Assembly (NCBI GenBank): GCA_000526435.1
Contig: JAGB01000001.1
Span: 744,001 to 808,000, forward strand
DNA from: Caldicoprobacter oshimai DSM 21659
GTDB lineage: Bacteria; Bacillota; Clostridia; Caldicoprobacterales; Caldicoprobacteraceae
Direction: 5' to 3'
Length of the DNA: 64,000 bases
Under the pieces are notes generated by a model. That model saw nothing but the letters and a program-made list of their open reading frames with translations, ran no database searches and was not told the origin of the DNA. Positions 8,021 through 16,577 of the stretch are shown piece after piece; position 1 is the first letter of the stretch, and each line of letters begins with the position of its first letter. The position numbers and the translations under genes were made by a program.

Positions 8021-9976
8021 CTACACTCCCATCTCTTGCAAAACGTCTACTTTATTGAAATTGGCATAAGCGCTTATATATTCCTTTCGCGGCTGAACCT
8101 TATCTCCCATCAAAATGGTGACCAGCCTGTCGGCCTCGGCCGCATCCTCTACCGTAACCTGTATTATCTTCCTCTTTTGAGGATTCATTGTGGTCTCCCA
8201 CAGCTGCTCTGGATTCATCTCTCCCAAGCCCTTATAGCGCTGTATGGTGTACCTCTTCCCCATGCTCTTTACGACTCTCTTGAGCTCCTCATCGTTGTAA
8301 ACGTATTCCTCTCTCTTTCCATCGGTGACCCTGTACAAGGGTGGCAGGCCAATGTACAGATGGCCGTTGGTAATGAGCTCTTTCATGTAGCGGAAAAAGA
8401 AGGTGAGCAAAATGGCCCGTATGTGTGCCCCGTCCTGGTCGGCATCGGATAGTATTATCACCTTGTGGTATTTCAGATTGGCCAAATTGAAATCCTCGCC
8501 AATACCGGTGCCCAGCGCAGAGATGATGGTGGCAAATTCCTCATTGCTCAGCACCTGATCCAGCCTTTTCTTCTCGGCGTTAAGCGGCTTGCCTCGCAGT
8601 GGAAGTATTGCCTGAAACCTTCTGTCCCTCCCCTGCTTGGCGGAACCGCCGGCCGATTCGCCCTCCACGATAAACAGCTCATTCAATCTTGGGTCCCTGC
8701 CAGTACAGCTGGCCAGCTTTCCAACCAAAGGCGCTCCTTCCAAACTGCTTTTCTTCCGCGCAATTTCACGGGCCTTTCTGGCCGCTTCCCTCACCTTGGC
8801 CGCTTTTATGGCCTTTTCTATGATCAGCTTTGCTGTCTCGCTGTTGACTGGCTGTTCAAGGTAATGGCCCAGCTGTTCGGAGACGATGGCCTCCAGAGCC
8901 ACCCTTGCCTCGGTATTGCCCAGCTTGGTCTTGGTCTGCCCTTCAAACTGTACGTTGTTCATCTTGAGGGAGATAACCGCAGTGATACCTTCACGGAAAT
9001 CCTCGCCCGAAAGGTTTGGATCCCTGTCCTTTAAATAATTGTACTTCCTGGCATAGTCGTTCAAAACCTTAGTAAGCGCCGACTTAAAGCCCGTTTCATG
9101 GGTTCCCCCTTCGGTGGTAGGGATGTTGTTTACGTACGAAAAAATGCTCTCGGTATAGGAATCGGTGTATTGAATGGCGATTTGAACAAATATGCCTTCC
9201 TTCTCACCTTCAATATATATGACATCGCTGTGGAGCACGTTTTTATCCTCGTTGAGATACTTTACAAAGTCAACGATACCGCCATTGTAACAAAAAGTAC
9301 GCCTGCTACCAGCATCCTTTATCCGCTCATCATAAAATTCTATGGTCACTCCGCCATTCAAATAGGCCAGTTCCTTAAGCCGCCTTGAAACGATATCGGC
9401 ATTCATGCGCACATCCTCAAATATGCGATCATCTGGTAAAAAACGCACCTTGGTGCCCGTTCCAGTAGCGCTGCCTATAACCTCCAGGGGAGTGACGGGC
9501 TTGCCTGCAACAACTTTTTTAAGCTGCGGATCGTACACGCTTTCAAACCTCTGCCGGTAAAGCTTCCCGTCCCTCTTTACCTCCACTTCCAGCCATCGGG
9601 ACAAGGCGTTTACCACCGATGCGCCCACACCGTGTAAGCCGCCAGAAAATCGATAATTTTCGTTGTTAAACTTTCCGCCGGCGTGAAGGTGGGTAAACAC
9701 CACCTGTACCCCCGGTATACCCAGGGCCGGATGTATATCCACCGGTATTCCTCTGCCGTCATCCTCCACCGTTACGCTGTTATCCTCGTGGATGGTAACC
9801 GAAATCCTGGTTGCAAAGCCATTGGCTGCTTCGTCGATTGCATTGTCCACAATCTCCCAAAGGAGATGATGAAGCCCCCGCTGGCCGGTCGAACCGATGT
9901 ACATCCCCGGTCGCATGCGAACGGCATCGAGTCCTTCCAGTACCTGTATGCTGCTGACTCCGTAAGTCTGTCCCAT
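8021..9976 (-). CDS. parE: Type IIA DNA topoisomerase subunit B (ParE/GyrB-like)
   Basis: A 651-residue ATPase subunit. The GHKL ATP site shows EIVDNAIDEA, DDGRGIP and GGLHGVGASVVNALS; the transducer domain follows; the Toprim domain has FIVEGESAGGSAKQGRDR and SDADQDGAHIRAILLTFF; the C-terminal part reads QRYKGLGEMNPEQLWETTMNP. There is no large insertion in the Toprim domain. It powers strand passage by subunit A, encoded immediately downstream. The start ATG has a strong AGAGGAGG site. Length and motifs fit both GyrB and ParE of Gram-positives; ParE is preferred because of the partner's degenerate GyrA box. Confidence 0.88.
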   Translation of the reverse strand: MGQTYGVSSIQVLEGLDAVRMRPGMYIGSTGQRGLHHLLWEIVDNAIDEAANGFATRISVTIHEDNSVTVEDDGRGIPVDIHPALGIPGVQVVFTHLHAGGKFNNENYRFSGGLHGVGASVVNALSRWLEVEVKRDGKLYRQRFESVYDPQLKKVVAGKPVTPLEVIGSATGTGTKVRFLPDDRIFEDVRMNADIVSRRLKELAYLNGGVTIEFYDERIKDAGSRRTFCYNGGIVDFVKYLNEDKNVLHSDVIYIEGEKEGIFVQIAIQYTDSYTESIFSYVNNIPTTEGGTHETGFKSALTKVLNDYARKYNYLKDRDPNLSGEDFREGITAVISLKMNNVQFEGQTKTKLGNTEARVALEAIVSEQLGHYLEQPVNSETAKLIIEKAIKAAKVREAARKAREIARKKSSLEGAPLVGKLASCTGRDPRLNELFIVEGESAGGSAKQGRDRRFQAILPLRGKPLNAEKKRLDQVLSNEEFATIISALGTGIGEDFNLANLKYHKVIILSDADQDGAHIRAILLTFFFRYMKELITNGHLYIGLPPLYRVTDGKREEYVYNDEELKRVVKSMGKRYTIQRYKGLGEMNPEQLWETTMNPQKRKIIQVTVEDAAEADRLVTILMGDKVQPRKEYISAYANFNKVDVLQEMGV

Positions 9977-9992
9977 TTTTTCCTCCTCTTAA

Positions 9993-10004
9993 GAACATAT
10001 GTTC
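9993..10004 (-). promoter_or_regulatory. LexA (SOS) operator of the topoisomerase operon
   Basis: GAACATATGTTC is a perfect palindrome matching the Gram-positive LexA/DinR box core (GAAC, four bases, GTTC). It lies 13 bases downstream of the -10 hexamer and upstream of the ribosome binding site, where a repressor would block transcription. Binding is inferred from the motif and position. Confidence 0.6.
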
Positions 10005-10017
10005 TGTTTCAAACATT

Positions 10018-10046
10018 ATTATATCATTTTTTTGTATTTCTTGCAA
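10018..10046 (-). promoter_or_regulatory. Sigma-A promoter of parE-parC
   Basis: On the minus strand TTGCAA (10046-10041), a 17-base spacer and TATAAT (10023-10018) precede the gene by about 42 bases. Spacing and -10 are ideal. Confidence 0.7.
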
Positions 10047-10132
10047 AATCAATATACTTTGGTACAGAATTTCAATATGCCTTAAAGCTTTCGCAGTTTA
10101 TGAAGCGCCGTTAACTTAGATTGCATTTAATT

Positions 10133-10873
10133 TTACCCTACCACATAGGACAATACCTTGCCTATGCTATCGTGTATAACGATGTTGGCCTTATAATCAT
10201 AAGGCGTTGACGTTTTGTTGATGAGTATCAGCTTGCCTCCTTTATAATAATCCACCAGCCCGGCAGCGGGATATACCACGAGGGATGTTCCTCCCACTAT
10301 CAGCACATCTGCATTGGAAACGTAGTGTATGGATTTATACAACACATCCATGTCCAGGCTTTCCTCATATAGCACCACATCAGGCCTGACTATCCCACCG
10401 CACTTCTCGCATTTTGGAACCAGTTCCTTGCTGTCCATCACATAATCTAGGTCGTAATGCTCTCCACATTTCATGCAATAATTCCTGTGGATGGAGCCGT
10501 GAAGTTCCAGCACGTTTTTGCTTCCGGCCGCCTGATGCAGCCCATCTATATTCTGGGTTATGACTGCTTTGAGCTTTCCCTGCTCTTCCAGCTTTGCCAA
10601 AGCAATGTGTGCCGCGTTGGGCTTCGCATCCCTGTATACCATCTTACTTTTATAAAACTCATAGAACTCCTCGGGGTGCTTGATAAAGAAGCTGTGGCTC
10701 AGCATCACCTCTGGCGGATATGATGTCTTTTGGCTGGTGCTGTACAGGCCCGAAGCACTCCTGAAGTCGGGTATGTTGCTCTCGGTAGAAACCCCCGCTC
10801 CACCAAAGAAGACTATATTATCGCTGCCCTCAACAATTTTTTTAAACTCCTCCAATTTTTTGAGTTCATCCAC
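10133..10873 (-). CDS. cobB: NAD-dependent protein deacylase, sirtuin family
   Basis: A 246-residue class of Sir2 enzyme that removes acyl groups from lysine using NAD+. The Rossmann NAD site shows GGAGVSTESNIPDFRS; the catalytic region TQNIDGLHQAAGS with His in VLELHGS; the zinc ribbon has CMKC and CEKC about 40 residues apart; and GGTSLVVYPAAGL lies near the end. It is transcribed in the same direction as degV upstream and the topoisomerase genes downstream, but the roughly 150 bp gaps suggest its own unit. Start ATG at 10873 follows AAAGGGTGAGG. Confidence 0.92.
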   Translation of the reverse strand: MDELKKLEEFKKIVEGSDNIVFFGGAGVSTESNIPDFRSASGLYSTSQKTSYPPEVMLSHSFFIKHPEEFYEFYKSKMVYRDAKPNAAHIALAKLEEQGKLKAVITQNIDGLHQAAGSKNVLELHGSIHRNYCMKCGEHYDLDYVMDSKELVPKCEKCGGIVRPDVVLYEESLDMDVLYKSIHYVSNADVLIVGGTSLVVYPAAGLVDYYKGGKLILINKTSTPYDYKANIVIHDSIGKVLSYVVG

Positions 10874-10984
10874 GGCACCTCACCCTTTCTAAAAATGGAA
10901 AATTTAAAACCTCTAACACATGGTATTATAACACCCTTCGAAATATTTTGCTACAAATGTCCTTCCGTTTATGGGTGCAAAACA

Positions 10985-11015
10985 AAAAGGGATTTTCGTT
11001 TCGAAAACCCCTTTT
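10985..11015 (-). terminator. Terminator after degV
   Basis: A stem of AAAAGGG and TTTTCG paired to their complements around a short loop lies 20 bases after the degV stop and ends in a T-rich run on the minus strand. Confidence 0.65.
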
Positions 11016-11034
11016 GCCACGTTGATCGCCACCC

Positions 11035-11886
11035 TTATTTCTCCAGGTACAGTATGCCTACCGTACCGGGACCACAATGGCTTGATATGACCGCCCCCGC
11101 AGAGGTTATACACACTTCTTTTGGGTTCAGCTCGTTTTTCAGCTTTTCAGCAAGGTATTCTGCTCCCTCCTGGTAATCAGAATGGGTCACGAATATCCTC
11201 TCCAGATCAACGTTTTTCCCATCTCCTACGTGATCTGCATAGAATGAATCCAGCACTTTTTTGTCTTTACCCCTGTACTTTTCTCCTACTATCATTCCCC
11301 CATCCTTTACTATAATCTGGGGCTTGATTTTTAAGACGGTGCCTGCAATCAGCTGAAGCGACGTACACCTTCCTCCCATGTGAAGGTATTTAAGGGTGCT
11401 TATCACAAAACTGGTGCGCACTTTGGGTACCAGCGCATTTACCCTTTCTACAATCTCCTGTGCTCCCATGCCTTGCATGGCCAGCTCCGCCGCTTTTACC
11501 GCCAGCAACCCTATCCCGGTAGACAGGTTCTGCGAATCCACCACGTGCACCCTGCCCGGCTCGAATTCATCGGCCGCAATCAGGGCATTTTGGATTGTGG
11601 CCGACAGCTTGGATGAAATACCCACAAAAATGACATCGTAACCCTGGTCTACCCATGGCTTAAAGGCGGTAACAAAATCTTCCACCGGCGCTGCAGCCGT
11701 CTTGGGCAAAGTCCGAAGCTCGTCCACCATCTTATAAAGCTGAGCAGTGGTTATGTCCACTCCATCGCGATAGCTCTTATCCCCCATGGTCACATAAAGT
11801 GGGAGCACAGAGATATTCAGAGCCTCAAGCTGCTGAGGTGAAAGGTCGGCCGTGCTGTCGGTAAACACCTTAACCTTTTTATCCAC
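11035..11886 (-). CDS. DegV family fatty acid-binding protein
   Basis: A 283-residue DegV protein. The N-terminus KVFTDSTADLSPQQL, the SSKLSATIQNA and DSQNLSTGIG motifs, and the terminal SAGAVISSHCGPGTVG are family signatures. DegV/FakB proteins bind a fatty acid and present it to the kinase FakA; the exact ligand here is unknown. The start is GTG at 11886, supported by AAGGAGG 8 bases upstream. A second, distinct DegV protein is encoded at 62250. Confidence 0.9.
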   Translation of the reverse strand: MDKKVKVFTDSTADLSPQQLEALNISVLPLYVTMGDKSYRDGVDITTAQLYKMVDELRTLPKTAAAPVEDFVTAFKPWVDQGYDVIFVGISSKLSATIQNALIAADEFEPGRVHVVDSQNLSTGIGLLAVKAAELAMQGMGAQEIVERVNALVPKVRTSFVISTLKYLHMGGRCTSLQLIAGTVLKIKPQIIVKDGGMIVGEKYRGKDKKVLDSFYADHVGDGKNVDLERIFVTHSDYQEGAEYLAEKLKNELNPKEVCITSAGAVISSHCGPGTVGILYLEK

Positions 11887-11989
11887 CTAATAACCTCCTT
11901 TACTTCGCTTGTGTCAAAAATAAAAAGTTGATATTCTTTGTTGATAAAATATATATTCTACATAATTGTGAAAAATCCTTTAAAAAGAT

Positions 11990-12024
11990 AAAAGGACCTT
12001 TAATCTATGATTAAAGGTCCTTTT
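11990..12024. terminator. Terminator between ykuS-like gene and degV
   Basis: A 15-base perfect inverted repeat (AAAAGGACCTTTAAT and its complement, 5-base loop) ends in T on the minus strand and starts in A, so it could work in both directions. It follows the YkuS-like gene. Confidence 0.8.
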
Positions 12025-12053
12025 ACCATCGAGGTGTCTATGTTTCTCTATGC

Positions 12054-12311
12054 TCATTGTAATTTCCGCTCTATAGCATCTTTTATCTCCTCAGGAGTCA
12101 TTCCACTGGCCTCTATAAACGGAACATTAATGTTGGTATTTTGAATACCCATAACGTTATCATCTAGCCCGGTAAATACCACTGCATCAAAACCGTCGAA
12201 AAAATCACCGTGATTTTTCTGGCTGGTATCAAATTCAAATACGCGATAACCTGCATTTTTTAAATAATCCGCCACATGGCTTAGGCCTTTCTGTACCGCT
12301 ATATTTTTCAT
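12054..12311 (-). CDS. YkuS-like UPF0180 protein
   Basis: An 85-residue protein resembling Bacillus YkuS (UPF0180): both share the pattern of an N-terminal VEQSL or VQKGLS-like motif, a central VVFTGLDDNVMGI motif (CVVTGLDANLMGI in YkuS) and a terminal ASGMTPEEI. No biochemical function is established for the family. The ATG at 12311 follows AAAGGAGG, which overlaps one arm of an inverted repeat (see 12326-12350). Confidence 0.8.
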   Translation of the reverse strand: MKNIAVQKGLSHVADYLKNAGYRVFEFDTSQKNHGDFFDGFDAVVFTGLDDNVMGIQNTNINVPFIEASGMTPEEIKDAIERKLQ

Positions 12312-12325
12312 GATCGCGCAACCTC

Positions 12326-12350
12326 CTTTGACACTTATTATTTGTCAAAG
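12326..12350 (-). promoter_or_regulatory. Inverted repeat overlapping the ribosome binding site of the YkuS-like gene
   Basis: CTTTGAC and GTCAAAG arms (7 bp, 11-base loop) end exactly at the start of the Shine-Dalgarno sequence. It could be a repressor operator or an RNA hairpin partly hiding the ribosome binding site. Function is inferred. Confidence 0.4.
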
Positions 12351-12404
12351 GCTTTATCTATATACAACATTGCCAAACCGCTTTTTTCTACACAAAAATA
12401 TACA

Positions 12405-13818
12405 TCATGCCATGCTGCTCATGTCTTGAATCACTACATTTTGCAGCCATTTACCCTTCTTCAATCTCGAATAGTACAGGACACCCCTTACCAGCCAATC
12501 GGTAAACATACCAATCCACACTCCTGCCACCCCCATTTTCAGGGGAACACCAAGGATATACCCCAGAACAATCCTAAAAGCCCACATACCCAAAAATGAC
12601 GTTGCCATGGTGTATCTGGTATCCCCTGCCCCTTTCAATCCGGCGGGTAGCACAAAAGCAATGGGCCACAGGGGCGGTGTGGCTATTGATGTCAGGCGAA
12701 TGAGGTGCGCAGATAAGGCTATAACATCCGCGCTTCTGCTGTACAGCCTGGCCAGCGGAATGGCCAAGGGGTAGGTAAACATGCACAGTATCAGCATGCA
12801 AAACGACGCCAGTTTGGTCAAATACACCATGGTGTCACTGGCTTCTTCCTTTTCACCTCTGCCCATGTATTGACCCACAAGGGTTGTGGCAGCAACACCC
12901 AGAGCATTTCCTGGTACGTTGACTATGGAAAACACAGAACTAGCGATATAGTTGGCAGCAATAGAAGCCGTACCCATGCCTACAATGAACACCTGGGTGA
13001 TGAGTTTCCCGCCGTTGAACAGCAAAGATTCAACGCTTGCAGGAATGCCCACGTTAAATATGGCTTTCTGCACCGGTAGATTAAATTTAAACGAGCGCAA
13101 ATCGGTAAGCCTTATGGTTTTAGAGCCTTTGACCAAAACATGGATTATCATAAAAGTGCCTACCGCTCTTGCTACGGCAAGACCAATCGCAGCCCCTTTA
13201 ACCCCCAGCGCAGGAATTGATACAGAAAAATGTATATTGCTTATATTGAGCCCGTAAATCAATACATACCCCAAGCAGATATTGATGGCGTTCATCAGTA
13301 TAGTAACCTTCATGGGCGTTCTGGTATCTCCAGCGCCCCTTAATACGCCACAGGCGATAGAAGTGAGAGCTATAAACGGATAAGTGAGGAGTGTTATGCC
13401 AAAATACACGTTGACATTTTCCATGACGGCAGGTTCAGCCGCTCCATAAAGCACCAATATAATGTAGCGGCGCAGTATCCAGGTTACAAGCGTGATAAAA
13501 AGCGACAGGATCAGTCCCGAAAACATGGCCTGCTTAGTGGCATCATTCGCCTCTTCACGGTTACCGTGTCCTACGTAATGTGCCACCACCGTCCCACCCA
13601 GCGACAGAGCAACAAAAAAAAGCCACGAAGATGTTGTTTATGGAATCCACCATGCCTACCGCCGATACAGCCTGACTTCCCACCTGACCTACCATTATGG
13701 CGTTTATCATGCCCATCGACATGGTGAACATCTGCTCGGTTACCACCGGCAGGGTAAGGCTCAAAACATCGCGGCGCACAAGCGCTCCTATGCGCTGTTT
13801 AAAATGCATATAAATCAT
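12405..13818 (-). pseudogene. MATE family multidrug/Na+ exporter, frameshifted in a homopolymer
   Basis: A multidrug and toxin extrusion (MATE, NorM/DinF-type) exporter of about 12 membrane helices. The N-terminal piece starts at ATG 13818 (or 13809) and reads LSLTLPVVTEQMFTMSMGM, MVGQVGSQAVSAVGMVDSI. After NNIFVAFF the frame breaks in a run of eight A/T bases (13614-13621); removing one base joins it to VALSLGGTVVAHYVGHGN and the remaining roughly 390 residues down to 12405 without another defect. Internal GAGDTRTPM and GLKGAGDTRYTM motifs mark the two repeats. A run of this kind is prone to replication slippage and to sequencing error, so it may be phase variation, decay or an artefact. Confidence 0.8.
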
Positions 13819-14047
13819 CTCTATTCCAGGTAATTTTGCCTTCTGTGCCAAGATTAATATTATCTCTTTCTAACAGACTAATATTACGCAGTTTTGCCTT
13901 TTCATACAAGTCTTCTTTTCTAACTATTTCTTCTAACATCTTTGTCAAAAGGCCAGAAACAGAAGTTTGCCTATCTATAGCTATATGCTTTACTTTTCGT
14001 AATAAATCTTTAGGCAGCAATAAAGTTATATTCTGCATCTTCTTCAC
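13799..14047 (-). CDS. Ribbon-helix-helix antitoxin-like protein without a toxin
   Basis: An 82-residue protein with an N-terminal beta strand (MQNITLLLPKDLLRKVKHIA) followed by two helices, typical of CopG/VapB-type ribbon-helix-helix DNA-binding antitoxins. The C-terminal TWNRDDLYAF resembles the toxin-binding tail seen before PIN toxins. Start GTG at 14047 follows GGAGGTGG. Instead of a PIN toxin, the next gene is the broken MATE exporter, whose start lies inside the end of this ORF. It may be an orphan antitoxin, or it may have become a regulator of the exporter; both are inference. Confidence 0.65.
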   Translation of the reverse strand: MKKMQNITLLLPKDLLRKVKHIAIDRQTSVSGLLTKMLEEIVRKEDLYEKAKLRNISLLERDNINLGTEGKITWNRDDLYAF

Positions 14048-14170
14048 AGTACCACCTCCACGTAATTAAGTGGATCACATTTTTAGGTGTATATCAACAA
14101 TAATCCCTCTTCTCCGCCTTTTAACATGTTTTTCGAAAACCTTTCAACAAAAATAACAGCATATAAAAGC

Positions 14171-14191
14171 AAAACCCCGCCATACGGCGGG
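14171..14191 (-). terminator. Terminator of rnpB
   Basis: CCCGCC and GGCGGG arms around a 4-base loop (14176-14191), followed on the minus strand by TTTT, end the RNase P RNA transcript. Confidence 0.8.
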
Positions 14192-14199
14192 ATTTCTGC

Positions 14200-14577
14200 A
14201 CATGTGAGCAAGTCTGTAAGCCGAGTTCTGTCGAGGGCGATCATCTATCTAGGCCTACTGTTGCCAGATAGGCTCAAGCGACCTTACCCGGGACGTGGCG
14301 GGCCACCACATAATGTCCCCTATTCGGTCTTACTCCAGGTGGGGTTTACAGAGCCAATCCAGTCGCCTGGATTGCTGGTGAGCTCTTACCTCACCTTTCC
14401 ACCCTTACCCAGCATTCGACGTACAACGTCAAATACCAGGCGGTCTATTTCTGTTGCACTTTCCTTGGAGTCGCCTCCACTGGGTGTTACCCAGCACCCT
14501 GCCCTGTGGAGCTCGGACTTTCCTCAGCTGCACTTTTATGGTGTACAGCCGCGATCGCCCGACTTACTCACATGCTC
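14200..14577 (-). ncRNA. rnpB: RNase P RNA, bacterial type A
   Basis: The minus strand shows conserved elements of bacterial RNase P RNA in order: GAGGAAAGTCCGAGCTCC near the 5' end (P4 strand/J3-4), GGGTAAGGGTGGAAAGGTG and the ACAGAA element, GTAAGAGCTCACC, and near the 3' end GGTAAGGTCGCTTGAG and GACAGAACTCGGCTTACAG, which closes P4. The terminal stem pairs about GAGCATGTGAGTAAG with its partner near 14204-14220. Length (about 375 nt) and the elements fit type A rather than the Bacillus type B. Ends are approximate. The RNA is the catalytic part of RNase P, which matures tRNA 5' ends. Confidence 0.93.
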
Positions 14578-14629
14578 TATTCAATTTGCGCAATATATAA
14601 TAGCATGGATCACGCGTTTTGTCAAATTA

Positions 14630-15370
14630 TCAAACAGCGCTTTTGGTATCGTTATCGGCCTTATTGGCCAAATAAAGTATTCGGCCACAGTTTTCACACT
14701 CTATAATGTCATCTCCCTTTTTTAGCCTTTCAAGCACCAGCGCCGCCAAACTCATGTTACATCCTCCACAGCAGTTCTGCTCCACCATGACTATGGCAGT
14801 ACCGCGGCTCTTCTTCAGCCTGTTATACCGCTTTATAAGTTCAGGATCAAGCCTGTTTTTCAATTCGTTTCTCTGAGCTTTGAATTCCTGATACTCCTTT
14901 TGAATCTTTGCAACCTCGTTATCGTACTCTGTCTTGGTGCTGGAATACTCCTTTTTCGCCTTGACTATACGAACCCGTATATCTTCAAGCCTGTTTGAAA
15001 GAGCCTGGATATCCTTGAGCAGGCCCTTTATCTCTTCCTCTTTCCTGGCCAGTTTTTCTTTAAGCTCCACGGCAGCCTTTTGCATTTCTTCCAGCTGCTT
15101 GACGCTTCGGACCTGACCACCTTTCACCTTGTCAAAGTCCGATTTAAATGCCTTCAATATGTCTTCATATTCATGATTGATCCGGTTCAATATGTGGTTT
15201 TTCTTTTCTGCATCCTCGTTGAGCTTCACCAGCTGTTCCTGTTGCTGCACCAAATAATTTTTAAGCTCTATCAATTTATTCCTCAAGGAAGAGTTTTTTC
15301 TCATTTTGTCATATTTATCCAAAGCTAAATCAAGATTCTGGTACTCCCACAGCAGATCCAGCTGTCCCAT
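14630..15370 (-). CDS. Coiled-coil C4 zinc-ribbon protein (CT398/COG1579 family)
   Basis: A protein of about 246 residues: a long coiled coil (about 10-185) followed by a zinc ribbon with CCGGC and CENCG. The family is widespread and its function is not established; CT398 of Chlamydia binds RNA polymerase factors. The ATG at 15370 lies 8 bases after AAAGGAGG; a GTG six bases earlier is too close. It lies between rnpB and the nif3-trmK pair, an arrangement common in Clostridia. Confidence 0.85.
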   Translation of the reverse strand: MGQLDLLWEYQNLDLALDKYDKMRKNSSLRNKLIELKNYLVQQQEQLVKLNEDAEKKNHILNRINHEYEDILKAFKSDFDKVKGGQVRSVKQLEEMQKAAVELKEKLARKEEEIKGLLKDIQALSNRLEDIRVRIVKAKKEYSSTKTEYDNEVAKIQKEYQEFKAQRNELKNRLDPELIKRYNRLKKSRGTAIVMVEQNCCGGCNMSLAALVLERLKKGDDIIECENCGRILYLANKADNDTKSAV

Positions 15371-15452
15371 CAGCACAACCTCCTTTCAACCTTCACATAA
15401 AGCGCTCGACCCCCCACAAAAAAATCTTCACACAAAATTTAAAGGGGGTAGA

Positions 15453-16577
15453 CTATTTCCCCACCGTCGTGTAGATATCAGCCATGGTTTCGGCAGCAAA
15501 TACCTCTATCTCATATTGTAAAGCATCAAAGGCTTTTTGTAAACGACAAACTAACTCCTCCACAATAAAGACTTCGGTGGCATAATGCCCCGCGGCTATG
15601 GCGGCCATGCCAAGCTCTGCTGCAGCCTGGGCATCGTGATACTTCAGCTCACCCGTCAAAAAGACCTGAGCACCGCTGGAGTGAGCCTTGTTTATCAAGC
15701 TGGCGCCCGATCCCGCGCAAGTTGCCACCACCTGCACTTCGCCGTCAATCCACCCTGCCACCTGAAGGCTCGAAACCCCTAAATCTTTGCACACCTTTTC
15801 TATAAATTCGTCAAACGACATCCTGTGCGGCAGTCTCCCAATTCTTCCCAGGCCATGCTTTTTGACGCGGTTTGCCAATGGATATATATCATACGCCACC
15901 TCTTCATAAGGGTGGACCTTGAGCATGGCATCGATCACATCTTCCAGCTGGCTCGACAGCACTACGGTCTCCAGTCGAACCTCATCCACTCTCTCAAGGC
16001 GTCCCTGCTGGCCGATATAAGGGTTAGTTCCTTCAAGGGGCATAAAGGTGCCTGTTCCGTTAATCTGAAAAGTGCAGTGGCTGTAATTGCCTATCCACCC
16101 TGCACCCGCCCGGGCCATCGCCTCCATCACCGCATCCTCGTGCCCTTTGGGAATAAACACCACTACCTTGTACAGCTTATCCCGCTGGTCGAAACTCAAA
16201 GGCTCGACGTCCTGAAGGCCCAGGCGCGCGGCTAAAACATCATCCACTCCTCCCGCAGCTTTGTCGAGGTTGGTATGGGCACAGTAGACCGCTATGTTGT
16301 TGCGAACAAGAAGGTGCAGCAGGCGTTCCCTGCCCGTATCGCTGCGCAGGCTCTTTAGCCTTTCAAATATAACTGGGTGGTGCGATATGATCATATCCGA
16401 GCCTTTTTGTATGGCCTCATGGACTATAGCCTCGGTCACATCCAGGCACACCATGACCTTCTGCACGCTGTCCTGCATCCCCCCCACCAGCAGGCCTACG
16501 TTGTCCCATTCCTCTGCAAGATAAGGAGGTGCTATCTCCTCCATCACCTTGACGACCTGTCGTACCGTGTTACCCAT
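15453..16577 (-). CDS. Nif3-like dinuclear metal-centre protein (YqfO type)
   Basis: A 374-residue member of the Nif3/DUF34 family. The metal-binding residues appear in ISHHPVIF and YCAHTNLDKAAGG near the N-terminus and GHYATEVF near the C-terminus. Like Bacillus YqfO it carries a central inserted PII/CutA-like domain (about residues 130-230: YKVVVFIPKGHEDAVMEAM, HPYEEVAYDIYPL). It has been proposed to act as GTP cyclohydrolase I type 2 or a metal-handling protein, but the role is unsettled. It overlaps trmK by 34 bp, indicating translational coupling. Confidence 0.9.
   Translation of the reverse strand: MGNTVRQVVKVMEEIAPPYLAEEWDNVGLLVGGMQDSVQKVMVCLDVTEAIVHEAIQKGSDMIISHHPVIFERLKSLRSDTGRERLLHLLVRNNIAVYCAHTNLDKAAGGVDDVLAARLGLQDVEPLSFDQRDKLYKVVVFIPKGHEDAVMEAMARAGAGWIGNYSHCTFQINGTGTFMPLEGTNPYIGQQGRLERVDEVRLETVVLSSQLEDVIDAMLKVHPYEEVAYDIYPLANRVKKHGLGRIGRLPHRMSFDEFIEKVCKDLGVSSLQVAGWIDGEVQVVATCAGSGASLINKAHSSGAQVFLTGELKYHDAQAAAELGMAAIAAGHYATEVFIVEELVCRLQKAFDALQYEIEVFAAETMADIYTTVGK

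Noticed and set aside
14087-14725. A 212-codon plus-strand ORF
   Set aside because: It runs through the complement of the RNase P RNA and into the zinc-ribbon gene; the RNA explains the sequence.
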